Below are positions 41,994 through 49,912 of a DNA stretch of 64,000 bases, in pieces; position 1 is the stretch's first letter, and each line of letters opens with the position of its first letter. The stretch comes from Flavobacteriaceae bacterium PS02337 (GTDB lineage: Bacteria > Bacteroidota > Bacteroidia > Flavobacteriales > Flavobacteriaceae), in the NCBI GenBank assembly GCA_029959285.1, contig JASCOE010000013.1:62001-126000 (forward strand). Reading direction: 5' to 3'. A model generated the notes under the pieces. That model made no database searches. It saw only the letters and a program-made list of their open reading frames with translations, and was not told where the DNA came from. The position numbers were made by a program, and so were the translations under genes.

Positions 41994-42473
41994 TTAAAGC
42001 GTTTCTTCTAACCAAGCATTCATCATCCAAATTGTTTTTTCTTGCTCAGAAATAAAATCACTCATCATTGAATTGGTACCTTCATCGTTAATTTCGTCCG
42101 ATTTGTTTAATATTTCTCTTTCGATTTTTAATAAATCCGATAAAGAATGAACGATTAATTGAACTGCCTTTTCATCATTAGAAATATTCTTTCCAACTGT
42201 CAATTTATTGTTTTTGATATAGTCTTCAAAAGTATGCAAAGGCGTTCCTCCTATTGTCAAAACTCTTTCGGCTATCATATCTATTTTTAATTGCGCGTCT
42301 GTATATAATTCTTCGAATTTTACGTGTAAATCAAAAAAGCGTTTTCCGCGAATGTTCCAGTGAATTCCTCTCAAATTTTGATAATATACTTGAAAGTTTG
42401 ACAAAAGGACATTCAATTCTTTTACTAATAATTCTGATTCTTTTACAGGTAATCCTAAAATATTTGTCTTCAT
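41994..42473 (-). CDS. dps: Dps-family DNA-binding ferroxidase
   Basis: 159 residues. The ferroxidase centre at the dimer interface is present: RGIHWNIRGKRFFDLHVKFEELY (His, Asp, Glu; conserved HWN and EELY) and IDMIAERVLTIGGTP. A 12-mer cage stores iron and consumes peroxide, protecting DNA. It is divergent from oxyR with a 107-base gap, so peroxide control by OxyR is expected. Its own terminator follows. Confidence 0.95.
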   Translation of the reverse strand: MKTNILGLPVKESELLVKELNVLLSNFQVYYQNLRGIHWNIRGKRFFDLHVKFEELYTDAQLKIDMIAERVLTIGGTPLHTFEDYIKNNKLTVGKNISNDEKAVQLIVHSLSDLLKIEREILNKSDEINDEGTNSMMSDFISEQEKTIWMMNAWLEETL

Positions 42474-42500
42474 AATCTATTTTTTTACACTAATTTACTA

Positions 42501-42508
42501 CAAAATTA
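42501..42508 (-). promoter_or_regulatory. -7 box of dps
   Basis: TAATTTTG on the minus strand matches TAnnTTTG, 28 bases before the dps ATG. The AT-rich stretch between it and the oxyR box (42553-42560) is where OxyR would bind. Confidence 0.6.
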
Positions 42509-42552
42509 AAGTAAGTTTCATAAAATAAATATAAATAAAAATTATATTTTCT

Positions 42553-42560
42553 TATTTTTG
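42553..42560 (+). promoter_or_regulatory. -7 box of oxyR
   Basis: TATTTTTG matches TAnnTTTG, 20 bases before the oxyR ATG. Confidence 0.6.
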
Positions 42561-42580
42561 CATCACAAATTACTATCAAT

Positions 42581-43525
42581 ATGACTATAACTCAATTACA
42601 ATATGTGTTAGCGGTTGCTGAGCATAAAAACTTCACACTTGCTGCAGAAAAATGCTTTGTAACTCAGCCAACCTTAAGTATGCAAATACAAAAGATTGAA
42701 GAAGAACTTAATATTTTAATTTTCGACAGAAGCAAAAAACCAATTCAGCTTACTGATATTGGACAAAAAATAGTAAATCAGGCAAAGAATATCGTAAACG
42801 AAGCCGATCGTATTAAAGATATTGTAGAACAACAGAAAGGTTTCATTGGAGGAGAATTTCGTTTAGGAATAATTCCGACCATTATGCCTACGTTGCTTCC
42901 AATGTTTTTGAATAATTTCATTAAAAAATATCCAAAAGTTAAACTTTTAATTGAAGAATTAAATACAGAAGAAATTATTCTAAAATTGAAAAACGGTCAT
43001 TTGGATGCGGCAATTGCTGCAACTCCGCTGGAAGATGAAAAAATCAAAGAAATCGTTTTGTATTTTGAACCGTTTGTAGCCTACATTCCAGAGCAACATG
43101 CGATTTTTGGAAAACAAGAAATTGAAGTTTCAGATTTAAATCTAAACGAAATCTTGCTTTTACAAGACGGACATTGCTTTAGAGATGGAATTTTAAATCT
43201 TTGCAAAAGCGTTTCTGATGCCGATCAAAAAAATTTTCAGATTCAAAGCGGTAGTTTTGAAACCTTGATTAAATTGGCAGACGAAGGTTTGGGCACAACG
43301 TTACTTCCGTACTTGCACACCTTAGACTTAAAAGAATCCGATAAACTGAAACTTCGAAACTTTAAGGAACCAAAACCTGCTCGCGAGGTAAGTTTGATTT
43401 ACCCAAAGAGCGAATTAAAAATGCAAATCATCGACGCAATCAGATCTACAATTGCTGGCGTTGTAAAAGGAGCAATTGTTTTTCAGAACGTTCAAATCAT
43501 AAGTCCGCTACAAAAGAAAGCGTAA
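42581..43525 (+). CDS. oxyR: Hydrogen-peroxide-sensing LysR-type regulator OxyR
   Basis: 314 residues. LysR winged helix at the N-terminus (QLQYVLAVAEHKNFTLAAEKCFVTQPTLS), then a periplasmic-binding-like sensor domain. The redox pair is in LLLQDGHCFRDGILNLC, equivalent to Cys199 and Cys208 of E. coli OxyR with the same spacing, so peroxide sensing is well supported. It diverges from dps, a classical OxyR target. It ends in a hairpin shared with the next, convergent gene. Confidence 0.95.
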   Translation: MTITQLQYVLAVAEHKNFTLAAEKCFVTQPTLSMQIQKIEEELNILIFDRSKKPIQLTDIGQKIVNQAKNIVNEADRIKDIVEQQKGFIGGEFRLGIIPTIMPTLLPMFLNNFIKKYPKVKLLIEELNTEEIILKLKNGHLDAAIAATPLEDEKIKEIVLYFEPFVAYIPEQHAIFGKQEIEVSDLNLNEILLLQDGHCFRDGILNLCKSVSDADQKNFQIQSGSFETLIKLADEGLGTTLLPYLHTLDLKESDKLKLRNFKEPKPAREVSLIYPKSELKMQIIDAIRSTIAGVVKGAIVFQNVQIISPLQKKA

Positions 43526-43527
43526 TA

Positions 43528-43556
43528 AAAAAGGAGCCAATTTGGCTCCTTTTTTT
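43528..43556. terminator. Terminator of oxyR
   Basis: AAGGAGCCAAATTTGGCTCCTT-type hairpin (GGAGCCAA / TTGGCTCC) followed by seven T; the stop codon of the convergent 65-codon gene lies in its right flank. Confidence 0.83.
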
Positions 43557-43752
43557 ATGCTTTAATAAGTAGTAGACTTTGTTTTAATTCTGGCTTTTCG
43601 ATTACAAAACTTAATAACCATTCTTGTAATTGTTCCATTTCATAAGGTAACAGTGTCTTGATAGCTTTTTCTAGCTCTTTGCAGAAAAGTATCGGATCGA
43701 AACTAACTCTCTCAAGTATTGATTTCGTGTAATCAAACATCATTTTTGACAT
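43555..43752 (-). CDS. Small conserved-looking hypothetical protein
   Basis: 65 residues (or 62 from the Met at 43743). Amphipathic helical pattern, MMFDYTKSILERVSFDPILFCKEL and AIKTLLPYEMEQLQEWLLSF split by short turns; no signal or motif. Such 60-residue helical proteins are common in flavobacteria. It shares the oxyR terminator region. Confidence 0.55.
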   Translation of the reverse strand: MSKMMFDYTKSILERVSFDPILFCKELEKAIKTLLPYEMEQLQEWLLSFVIEKPELKQSLLLIKA

Positions 43753-43920
43753 AATAAAATAAGATTTTCGGGGGTTATCTAATTTTTTAAACTCGAGCCA
43801 AATTTAAACAATTAACCAACATAAATTCCATTTTTAACTAATTATTTTAAAAACTTTAGCAACGAATACGTTTTCTTAAAACACATAAATCAATATAGAA
43901 TCGTTCTAAACAACTCATTT

Positions 43921-44583
43921 TTAAAGGTTTTTAAAGGCTCTAAACATTTCTCGTTTTCCAGGAGGCCCCGCTAATTTTTCTACGGTAAATCCTACAGCAA
44001 TCATACTTCTTTTAACAACGCCTCGCGCTGCATAAGTCACTAAGACTCCATTAGGCTTTAAACTATTGTACATTTTCTGAAAAATTTCTGTACTCCAAAG
44101 CTCCGGTTGCACTCTATATCCGAAGGCATCAAAGTAAATCAAATCAAAAGTTTCAAAATCGTCAATTTCATCAAAAAATTGTTTCCTTTTGGTTAACGAG
44201 AACTGGTCGCAAATTTCTACTTTTTCATTCCAATCCGATTTATGCATTTTTTCAAAAATGTTACTAAATTCCAATGCTTCCAGTTCTTCAGCATAATTCA
44301 TTTCTAAAATTTCCTTTGCATCAACTGGATAAGCTTCTACTCCAACATAATCGATTTTTTGATTTTTTCGAATTGCTTCTAAAAAAGTTATAAAAGCATT
44401 CAGACCTGTACCAAAACCAATCTCTAATATACTTATAGGATTTTCAAATAATGAAAGTCCATTTTTTATAAATACATGTTTCGCTTCTTGAATTGCTCCG
44501 TGTGTAGAATGATAACATTCGTCCCATTCTGGTAAACGAATTGTAGTTGAGCCATCTAGCGTTTTTATTATTTCTCTTTTCAC
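43921..44583 (-). CDS. mnmD: tRNA mnm5s2U34 methyltransferase MnmD
   Basis: 220 residues. Class I methyltransferase with a SAM loop ILEIGFGTGLNAF (about 48-60), acidic VGVEAYPVD, and the MnmC2-type core DLIYFDAFGYRVQPELWS and PNGVLVTYAARGVVKR ... PPGKREMFRAF. It makes the final methyl transfer to wobble uridine 34 of certain tRNAs. It is the stand-alone MnmD form without the MnmC oxidase half. Monocistronic. Confidence 0.92.
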   Translation of the reverse strand: MKREIIKTLDGSTTIRLPEWDECYHSTHGAIQEAKHVFIKNGLSLFENPISILEIGFGTGLNAFITFLEAIRKNQKIDYVGVEAYPVDAKEILEMNYAEELEALEFSNIFEKMHKSDWNEKVEICDQFSLTKRKQFFDEIDDFETFDLIYFDAFGYRVQPELWSTEIFQKMYNSLKPNGVLVTYAARGVVKRSMIAVGFTVEKLAGPPGKREMFRAFKNL

Positions 44584-44799
44584 TTTTTCCGAAATTTACA
44601 ATGTCTTTTTGGTGATTTTCAAGCCATTTTAATATTCAAATTTAGTCAAAACTAATGCGTAAAGCCTTAAAAATCGATAGTTTTTTCATAAATTCTTTAT
44701 AAAAATCAATTAAATATTTGAGTTTATTATAGGATAAATAAATCTCAGTTAAAAGCAGTAAATAATGAATTTTCACTAAGCATTTTACATAATTTTACG
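44584..44799. other. Gene-free gap between mnmD and ilvE
   Basis: AT-rich, no frame or hairpin I can support. Divergent promoters must lie here; only the ilvE -7 box is clear. No leucine- or isoleucine-rich leader peptide is visible. Confidence 0.5.
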
Positions 44800-44807
44800 T
44801 AATTTTG
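44800..44807 (+). promoter_or_regulatory. -7 box of ilvE
   Basis: TAATTTTG matches TAnnTTTG, 83 bases before the chosen ATG. No TTTG box at the normal distance. Confidence 0.45.
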
Positions 44808-44890
44808 CATTCATTAATTTCCATTTTACACGATATCATCACTTTAAAATATCAGAAGTGAAAAATATCTCACAAAAAACTTACATAACT

Positions 44891-45961
44891 ATGAGTACAA
44901 CTCAAACAAGCAAAATTGAAATCAGAAAAGCTGATTCGTCTAAGATAAGCTCTGTAGACTTTGAAAACTTAAGTTTTGGTGCTGTATTTACAGACCATTT
45001 ATTCGAATGCGATTATAAAGACGGACAATGGCAAAACCCTGTCATTAAGCCTTATGCTCCTATTCTAATGGATCCATCATCAAAAGTCTTTCATTACGGT
45101 CAAGCTATTTTTGAAGGAATGAAAGCTTACAAAGATGAAAGCAATGATGTTTGGTTGTTTAGACCTGATGAAAACTATAAGCGTTTTAATAGTTCTGCAG
45201 TTCGTATGGCAATGCCAGAAGTTCCAGAAGATATTTTTATGGATGGTTTAAATGAATTATTAAAAATTGACCAAGAATGGATTCAGAGAGGAAATGGAGC
45301 AAGTATGTACATCCGTCCTTTTATGATTGCAACAGGACCTGGAGTTATTGCAAATCCTTCTGACGAATATAAATTTATGATTTTACTTTCTCCTGCAAAA
45401 GCATATTACGGAGGCGAAGTAAAAGTAATTATTGCTGAACATTACAGTAGAGCTGCAAATGGTGGAATCGGTGCTGCAAAAGCTGCCGGAAACTACGCTG
45501 CTCAATTTTACCCAACTAATTTGGCAAACAAAGATGGTTTCCAACAAGTTATTTGGACTGATGATGCAACGCATACAAAATTAGAAGAAGCTGGAACAAT
45601 GAACGTTTTCTTCAGAATTAACGATACTTTATTAACAGCTCCAACAAGCGAAAGAATTTTAGATGGTGTAACTAGAAAAAGTTTGATCGCAATGGCTGAA
45701 AAAGAAGGTCTTAATGTAGAAGTTCGTCCAGTTATTGTTTCTGAATTGGTTGAAGCAGCTAAAAACGGATCTTTGAAAGAAATTTTCGGAGCAGGAACTG
45801 CGGCGGTTATCAGCGTTATCAAAGGATTCTCTTATCAAGATGAATACTATGAAATGGCTCCGATCGAAAATTCTTACGCGTCTTTCTTAAAAGAAAAATT
45901 GACAAGTCTTCAAAATAAACTTTCTGAAGATACTTACGGATGGACAGTTAAAGTGCAATAA
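44891..45961 (+). CDS. ilvE: Branched-chain amino acid aminotransferase
   Basis: 356 residues from ATG 44891 (MSTTQTSKIE); an upstream GTG at 44858 adds 11 atypical residues. Fold-type IV PLP enzyme: FHYGQAIFEGMKAY, SMYIRPFMIATGP, the PLP-Lys region GGIGAAKAAGNYAA, and LEEAGTMNVFF. It transfers amino groups between Glu and the 2-oxo acids of Leu, Ile and Val. Monocistronic, closed by a hairpin at 45983. Confidence 0.94.
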   Translation: MSTTQTSKIEIRKADSSKISSVDFENLSFGAVFTDHLFECDYKDGQWQNPVIKPYAPILMDPSSKVFHYGQAIFEGMKAYKDESNDVWLFRPDENYKRFNSSAVRMAMPEVPEDIFMDGLNELLKIDQEWIQRGNGASMYIRPFMIATGPGVIANPSDEYKFMILLSPAKAYYGGEVKVIIAEHYSRAANGGIGAAKAAGNYAAQFYPTNLANKDGFQQVIWTDDATHTKLEEAGTMNVFFRINDTLLTAPTSERILDGVTRKSLIAMAEKEGLNVEVRPVIVSELVEAAKNGSLKEIFGAGTAAVISVIKGFSYQDEYYEMAPIENSYASFLKEKLTSLQNKLSEDTYGWTVKVQ

Positions 45962-45982
45962 TCCAAAACCATATAAAAAGAG

Positions 45983-46018
45983 AAACCCGATAAATTTAGT
46001 TTTATCGGGTTTTTTATT
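45983..46018 (+). terminator. Terminator of ilvE
   Basis: AAACCCGATAAA / TTTATCGGGTTT stem then TTTATTTA, 21 bases after the stop codon. Confidence 0.82.
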
Positions 46019-46069
46019 TAGTTTATTATTAAAATATATGGCAGAGAATATTAAGATTAAGCACAATCT

Positions 46070-46171
46070 TGTCATTTCGACGAAGGAGAAATCTTCGCAA
46101 GTAGCTCAACAAAGATTGTTGATTTGTTATGTGGAGTTTCTTACGGAGATTTCTCCTTCGTCGAAATGACA
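46070..46171. repeat. 102-base palindromic element, copy 2
   Basis: Outer 25 bases are perfect inverted repeats (TGTCATTTCGACGAAGGAGA at the ends). It is the same family as 32135-32234; the inner about 45 bases are unrelated. It lies between ilvE and the convergent MazG-like gene. Confidence 0.8.
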
Positions 46172-46254
46172 AAAATAACGTAAAGCTTTGCGAACTTTGA
46201 TTTTTTTATAAGAACTACAGAAAAAAACTTAGCGTTCTTTGCGTTTAATCTTCT

Positions 46255-46635
46255 TTATAACAATTTAGAAAAATCTGGTTTAAAGTAATTTGGACCTTTC
46301 ATTACTTTTCCGTCTTCTCTATAAATTGGTTTTCCGTCTTCTCCTAATTTACTCATATTACTGCGTTGAATTTCATCAAAAACTGCTTCAATTTTATCCT
46401 GAAGTCCGTGTTCGATAATCGTTCCGCACAAAATATACATCATATCGCCAAGTGCATCGGCAATTTCAACCAAATCATTATTTTGAACCGCCTCGTAATA
46501 TTCTTCGTTCTCTTCTTTCATTAAATTATAACGAAGTAATTTTTTCTCAGATCCAACATCAGCAACTGGAGTTGTGCTATGTCCAATTTTAAAGGCAGTG
46601 TGAAATTCTGTTACGGCGTCGAGTTGTTTTTTCAT
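46255..46635 (-). CDS. MazG-like nucleoside triphosphate pyrophosphohydrolase
   Basis: 126 residues, all-alpha NTP-PPase fold. Metal-binding acidic motif EENEEYYEAVQNNDLVEIADALGD (two halves, EExxE and ExxD) is intact. It probably hydrolyses a nucleoside triphosphate or a phosphoribosyl-NTP to the monophosphate, i.e. house-cleaning of non-canonical nucleotides. Not HisE, as no his genes are near. Monocistronic. Confidence 0.85.
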   Translation of the reverse strand: MKKQLDAVTEFHTAFKIGHSTTPVADVGSEKKLLRYNLMKEENEEYYEAVQNNDLVEIADALGDMMYILCGTIIEHGLQDKIEAVFDEIQRSNMSKLGEDGKPIYREDGKVMKGPNYFKPDFSKLL

Positions 46636-46769
46636 ATAATAGTTTTCCTTTTTTTTGCTAATATAAGTCAGTTTACGATAAATTCGAAAATTTATTGAAT
46701 GAAATGAAAAGGCAATTTAGCAGCAATTTGTATACAATTCTCTAAATTTGTCAAAAATAATTTAAAACT

Positions 46770-46958
46770 ATGTTTAGTCAAGGACAATTAATATTTGGAG
46801 TATGCTTTTTCGTTGCATTTGTAATCATAATGATTTTTGCTTACCGCAAAGATTTAGCGTTGCATAAAATCTTTTATAAAGGAAATTACAAAGTGCTTCT
46901 TGTTTTTTTGCTCTTTATTGCCATCTTGTTTTTGATTAAAATATTTTTCAAAAGATAA
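46770..46958 (+). CDS. Small two-helix membrane protein
   Basis: 62 residues: hydrophobic helix 1 (about 6-24, LIFGVCFFVAFVIIMIFAY), a short basic loop (RKDLALHKIFYKGNYK), helix 2 (about 42-59, VLLVFLLFIAILFLIKIF). Both loops are basic, giving ends in the cytosol. It has the look of a conserved Bacteroidetes small membrane protein; function unknown. Confidence 0.7.
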   Translation: MFSQGQLIFGVCFFVAFVIIMIFAYRKDLALHKIFYKGNYKVLLVFLLFIAILFLIKIFFKR

Positions 46959-47078
46959 GTTTTTCAAAGTCCGTTTTTAGATAAAAAATCAAACGTCATA
47001 AAATAAAACCTAATAATTATGGGTTATTAGTAAGACTGACAATAAAATTTATAACTTTACGAACCAAACAATCTACCA

Positions 47079-48287
47079 ATGAAAATTCTTAAGTATTTAT
47101 TTCTTTTTGCGCTATTAAGTTTTGTCGCTCTTACTGTTTTTGTTGCCACTCAAAAGGGAAATTTTTCTGTAGAAAGAAGTAAAGTTATCAATTCGCCTCG
47201 CGCAACAGTTTATAATTATCTTAATGATTTTAGAAATTACGAAGATTTTGAATCTTGGTCGGTTGAAGATCCAACTATAAAAATGACTTACGCTAATAAA
47301 ACAAGCGGAAATGGCGCTTCATTTTATTGGGATGGAACTGATGGCAAAGGAAATGCAATTACTCTTAAAACAAAAGACGGCGAAAGCATTGACCAAAAAA
47401 TGCAATTTGACGGCACAGAAGCAGATGTTAACTGGACTTTAAAAGATACTTTAAACGGAAAAACAAAAGTTACCTGGAAAGGAAAAGGTACAATGAGTTT
47501 TTTATTTAAAATCTACACTGCTTTGCACGGAGGTTCTGATAGAGTTATCGGAACTATTTACGAAAAAAGTCTAGCAAATATTGATAAAAATTTAGATTAC
47601 GAAACTAAAACATACGCTGTTAAAGTCGACGGAGTTGTGAAAAAAGAAGACACTCCATATATACGTCAGACTTTTACAAGTGAAATTGCAAAAGTGAATA
47701 AGAATGCAAGAATTGTAATTCCAAAACTAATTCACTTTAGTGAAACAAACGGATTATCTGCAAACGGAAAACCATTTATTATCTATCATACTTACGATAC
47801 TAAAACTGGTTTAGCAAAAATTTCGATTTGTTTACCAATCAATAAAGAAATTTCTACTAGTTCTGGAAGTGATATATTGGCTGGAAAATTAAATGGTTTT
47901 GATGCTGTAAAAACAACGCTAAACGGAGATTATTCGCATAGAGATGAAGCTATTAATAAAACAATTGCTTATATCAACAACCAAAAAATTATTCCAGAAT
48001 TAGGTTGGTCACATCTTGAAATTTTGACTTTAAGCAAATTAGACGTAAAAGGTTCTTCAAAACTGGTTACAGAAATTTATTTTCCTATAAAACCAAAAGT
48101 TGTTCCTGTTACTTCTGAGCCTGTTTACCAACCAGCAGCAACTGCGACAGATACTCAAGGTGAAGTTCAAAGCGAAGCTCAAAACGAACAACCTCGCACG
48201 GAGCCTAGAAAAGAGCCAGTAAAAAAGAAACCAGCGCCAGCTCAACCAGCTCCGACTCCAGCAAAAGAAGAAGAGTCTGAATTCTAA
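47079..48287 (+). CDS. Membrane-anchored SRPBCC / GyrI-like two-domain protein
   Basis: 402 residues. An N-terminal membrane anchor or signal (4-24) is followed by a START/SRPBCC lipid-binding-like domain (about 30-170; VERSKVINSPRATVYNYLNDF, MTYANKTSGNGASFYW, VTWKGKG) and a GyrI-like effector-binding domain (about 185-340; KPFIIYHTYD, AGKLNGFDAVKTTLNGDY, LTEIYFPIK-like end). The last 60 residues are a Pro/Glu/Lys-rich flexible tail. The pairing suggests binding of a small hydrophobic ligand at the envelope. It is 70 bases upstream of the ECF sigma gene and may be in its unit. Confidence 0.75.
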   Translation: MKILKYLFLFALLSFVALTVFVATQKGNFSVERSKVINSPRATVYNYLNDFRNYEDFESWSVEDPTIKMTYANKTSGNGASFYWDGTDGKGNAITLKTKDGESIDQKMQFDGTEADVNWTLKDTLNGKTKVTWKGKGTMSFLFKIYTALHGGSDRVIGTIYEKSLANIDKNLDYETKTYAVKVDGVVKKEDTPYIRQTFTSEIAKVNKNARIVIPKLIHFSETNGLSANGKPFIIYHTYDTKTGLAKISICLPINKEISTSSGSDILAGKLNGFDAVKTTLNGDYSHRDEAINKTIAYINNQKIIPELGWSHLEILTLSKLDVKGSSKLVTEIYFPIKPKVVPVTSEPVYQPAATATDTQGEVQSEAQNEQPRTEPRKEPVKKKPAPAQPAPTPAKEEESEF

Positions 48288-48358
48288 TTTTTAGACGAAT
48301 TAAACCTTTTGTTTAAAATTCAGTCTAACTTACAAAGAAGGTTTACAAAACAAAAAGT

Positions 48359-48901
48359 TTGATAGACGAGAAAGAATTTATAAAACAATTATTAAACCCA
48401 GAAACGCAAAATACAGCGTTTCAAAAACTCTTGTCTGATTATCAGCGTCCTTTGTATTCTCATATTCGAAATATTGTTTTGAATCATGATGATGCAGGTG
48501 ATGTCTTGCAGAATACTTTTATAAAGGTTTTTCAATATCTTAAAAACTTTAAAGGTGAAAGTAAACTTTTTTCATGGATGTATCGAATTGCCACAAACGA
48601 AGCTTTGACTTTTTTGTCTCAGAAAGCAAAATTGAGCGGTATTTCATCTGAAGATCTTCAAAATAAAACGATTGATAATTTAAAAGCCGATCTTTATTTT
48701 GATGGCGACGAAATTCAAATTAAACTTCAAAAAGCAATTGTCACATTACCAGAAAAACAGCAATTAGTTTTTAAAATGAAATATTTTGAAGAATTAAAAT
48801 ACGAAGAAATAGCAGAAATTCTAGGCACTTCTGTTGGTGCTTTGAAAGCATCTTATCATCATGCTGTAAAAAAAATTGAATTATATGTTACAACAAATTA
48901 A
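48359..48901 (+). CDS. ECF-type RNA polymerase sigma factor
   Basis: 180 residues, with region 2 (DYQRPLYSHIRNIVLNHDDAGDVLQNTFIKVFQYL, FSWMYRIATNEAL) and region 4 (LPEKQQLVFKMKYFEELKYEEIAEILGTSVGALKASYHHAV). The start is TTG at 48359, as there is no in-frame ATG before region 2. It directs RNA polymerase to a small regulon. The next two genes, a membrane protein and a periplasmic helical protein, look like its anti-sigma and sensor. Confidence 0.92.
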   Translation: MIDEKEFIKQLLNPETQNTAFQKLLSDYQRPLYSHIRNIVLNHDDAGDVLQNTFIKVFQYLKNFKGESKLFSWMYRIATNEALTFLSQKAKLSGISSEDLQNKTIDNLKADLYFDGDEIQIKLQKAIVTLPEKQQLVFKMKYFEELKYEEIAEILGTSVGALKASYHHAVKKIELYVTTN

Positions 48902-48931
48902 ACCTTTTGTAACTAAAACTATCTTATAGAT

Positions 48932-49351
48932 ATGAAAGCATTTAAATTAGAAAACGAACCAAAAATAAAATCTGGATTTAAAACTCCGGACCATTATTTT
49001 GATGATTTTTCAGAAAAAGTTTTACAACAGTTAAACGAAAAAGAAGTAAAAGTAATTCCGTTTTACAGACGTAAAAAAACACTTTCTTTAATTGCAGCTG
49101 CTATGATTGGTTTTGCTTTAATGATTCCGATTGTGAATAATTATAGAGCAACTTCAAATGATCTTGACGAGGCAACTTTAGAAACTTATCTATCTTACCA
49201 ATCCAACATTAATCAATATGATTTGATTCAGAAATTGGATGATAGTGATATTGAAAAACTAGGCAAAGATGTTACGCTCGAAGATGAAACATTAGAAGAT
49301 ATTCTGGCAACAAGCCCAAATATAGAACACTTAATTTCAGAACAAAATTAA
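48932..49351 (+). CDS. Probable membrane anti-sigma factor
   Basis: 139 residues. A cytosolic N-terminal 48 residues (FKTPDHYFDDFSEKVLQQL, a motif found in many Bacteroidetes anti-sigma-like proteins), one membrane helix (about 50-68, LSLIAAAMIGFALMIPIV), then an acidic periplasmic tail (LDDSDIEKLG). Position 30 bases after the ECF sigma gene supports the role; there is no ZAS zinc motif, so the contact mode is unclear. Confidence 0.65.
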   Translation: MKAFKLENEPKIKSGFKTPDHYFDDFSEKVLQQLNEKEVKVIPFYRRKKTLSLIAAAMIGFALMIPIVNNYRATSNDLDEATLETYLSYQSNINQYDLIQKLDDSDIEKLGKDVTLEDETLEDILATSPNIEHLISEQN

Positions 49352-49381
49352 ATTTTAAACTTAACTCAACTTAACTTAGCA

Positions 49382-49840
49382 ATGAAAATAAAAAACATTT
49401 TACCGCTCCTGCTCTTTCTGATAAGTTTTTCAATTTTTGCCCAAAATGGAAAAATTGATGAAAAGCGTGAAAAAATTAAAGCTTTTAAAGTTTCATTTTT
49501 AACGACAGAATTGGAATTAACTCCAACAGAAGCAGAAAAATTTTGGCCCATTTATAATGCTTATGATGATAAACAATTCGAATTAAGACATTTTAAAATG
49601 AAAACTTATCTGAAAAAATTAAATGATGATAATCTAAAAAACCTTTCAGAAAAAGAAGCCGTAACGTTATTATCTCAAATAGAAACTACTGACAAAGAAT
49701 TATATCAGCTTCGTGAAAAATTCATGAACAATGTCAAGAAAGTACTTTCTGCTAAGAAAATATTATTGCTTAAAAAATCGGAAGACGATTTTAGCCGAAA
49801 ATTATTGCAACAATATCGTGATAAAGGCAATAAAGACTAA
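49382..49840 (+). CDS. Spy/CpxP-like periplasmic sensor protein
   Basis: 152 residues. A signal peptide (to about 20, FSIFAQ) then an all-helical charged domain (AFKVSFLTTELELTPTEAEKF, FWPIYNAYDDKQFELRHFKM, LREKFMNNVKKVLSAKKIL). The LTPTEAEKFWPIYNAY segment resembles the LTxxQ-containing Spy/CpxP family. Located 30 bases after the putative anti-sigma gene, it is likely the periplasmic sensor or chaperone of the same unit. A hairpin at 49867-49902 closes the operon. Confidence 0.7.
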   Translation: MKIKNILPLLLFLISFSIFAQNGKIDEKREKIKAFKVSFLTTELELTPTEAEKFWPIYNAYDDKQFELRHFKMKTYLKKLNDDNLKNLSEKEAVTLLSQIETTDKELYQLREKFMNNVKKVLSAKKILLLKKSEDDFSRKLLQQYRDKGNKD

Positions 49841-49866
49841 ATTACAAAGAAACAACAGCGATAAAG

Positions 49867-49902
49867 CCCCTATATAATAATACTTACTTTATTATTTAGG
49901 GG
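49867..49902. terminator. Bidirectional terminator after the ECF sigma unit
   Basis: CCCCTATATAATAA / TTATTATTTAGGGG with an 8-base loop and T-rich flank, between stops at 49840 and 49913. Confidence 0.75.
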
Positions 49903-49912
49903 TTTTATTATT

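Noticed and set aside
44858-44890. GTG start for ilvE
   Set aside because: The 11 extra residues are atypical for the family and ATG at 44891 gives the expected N-terminus.
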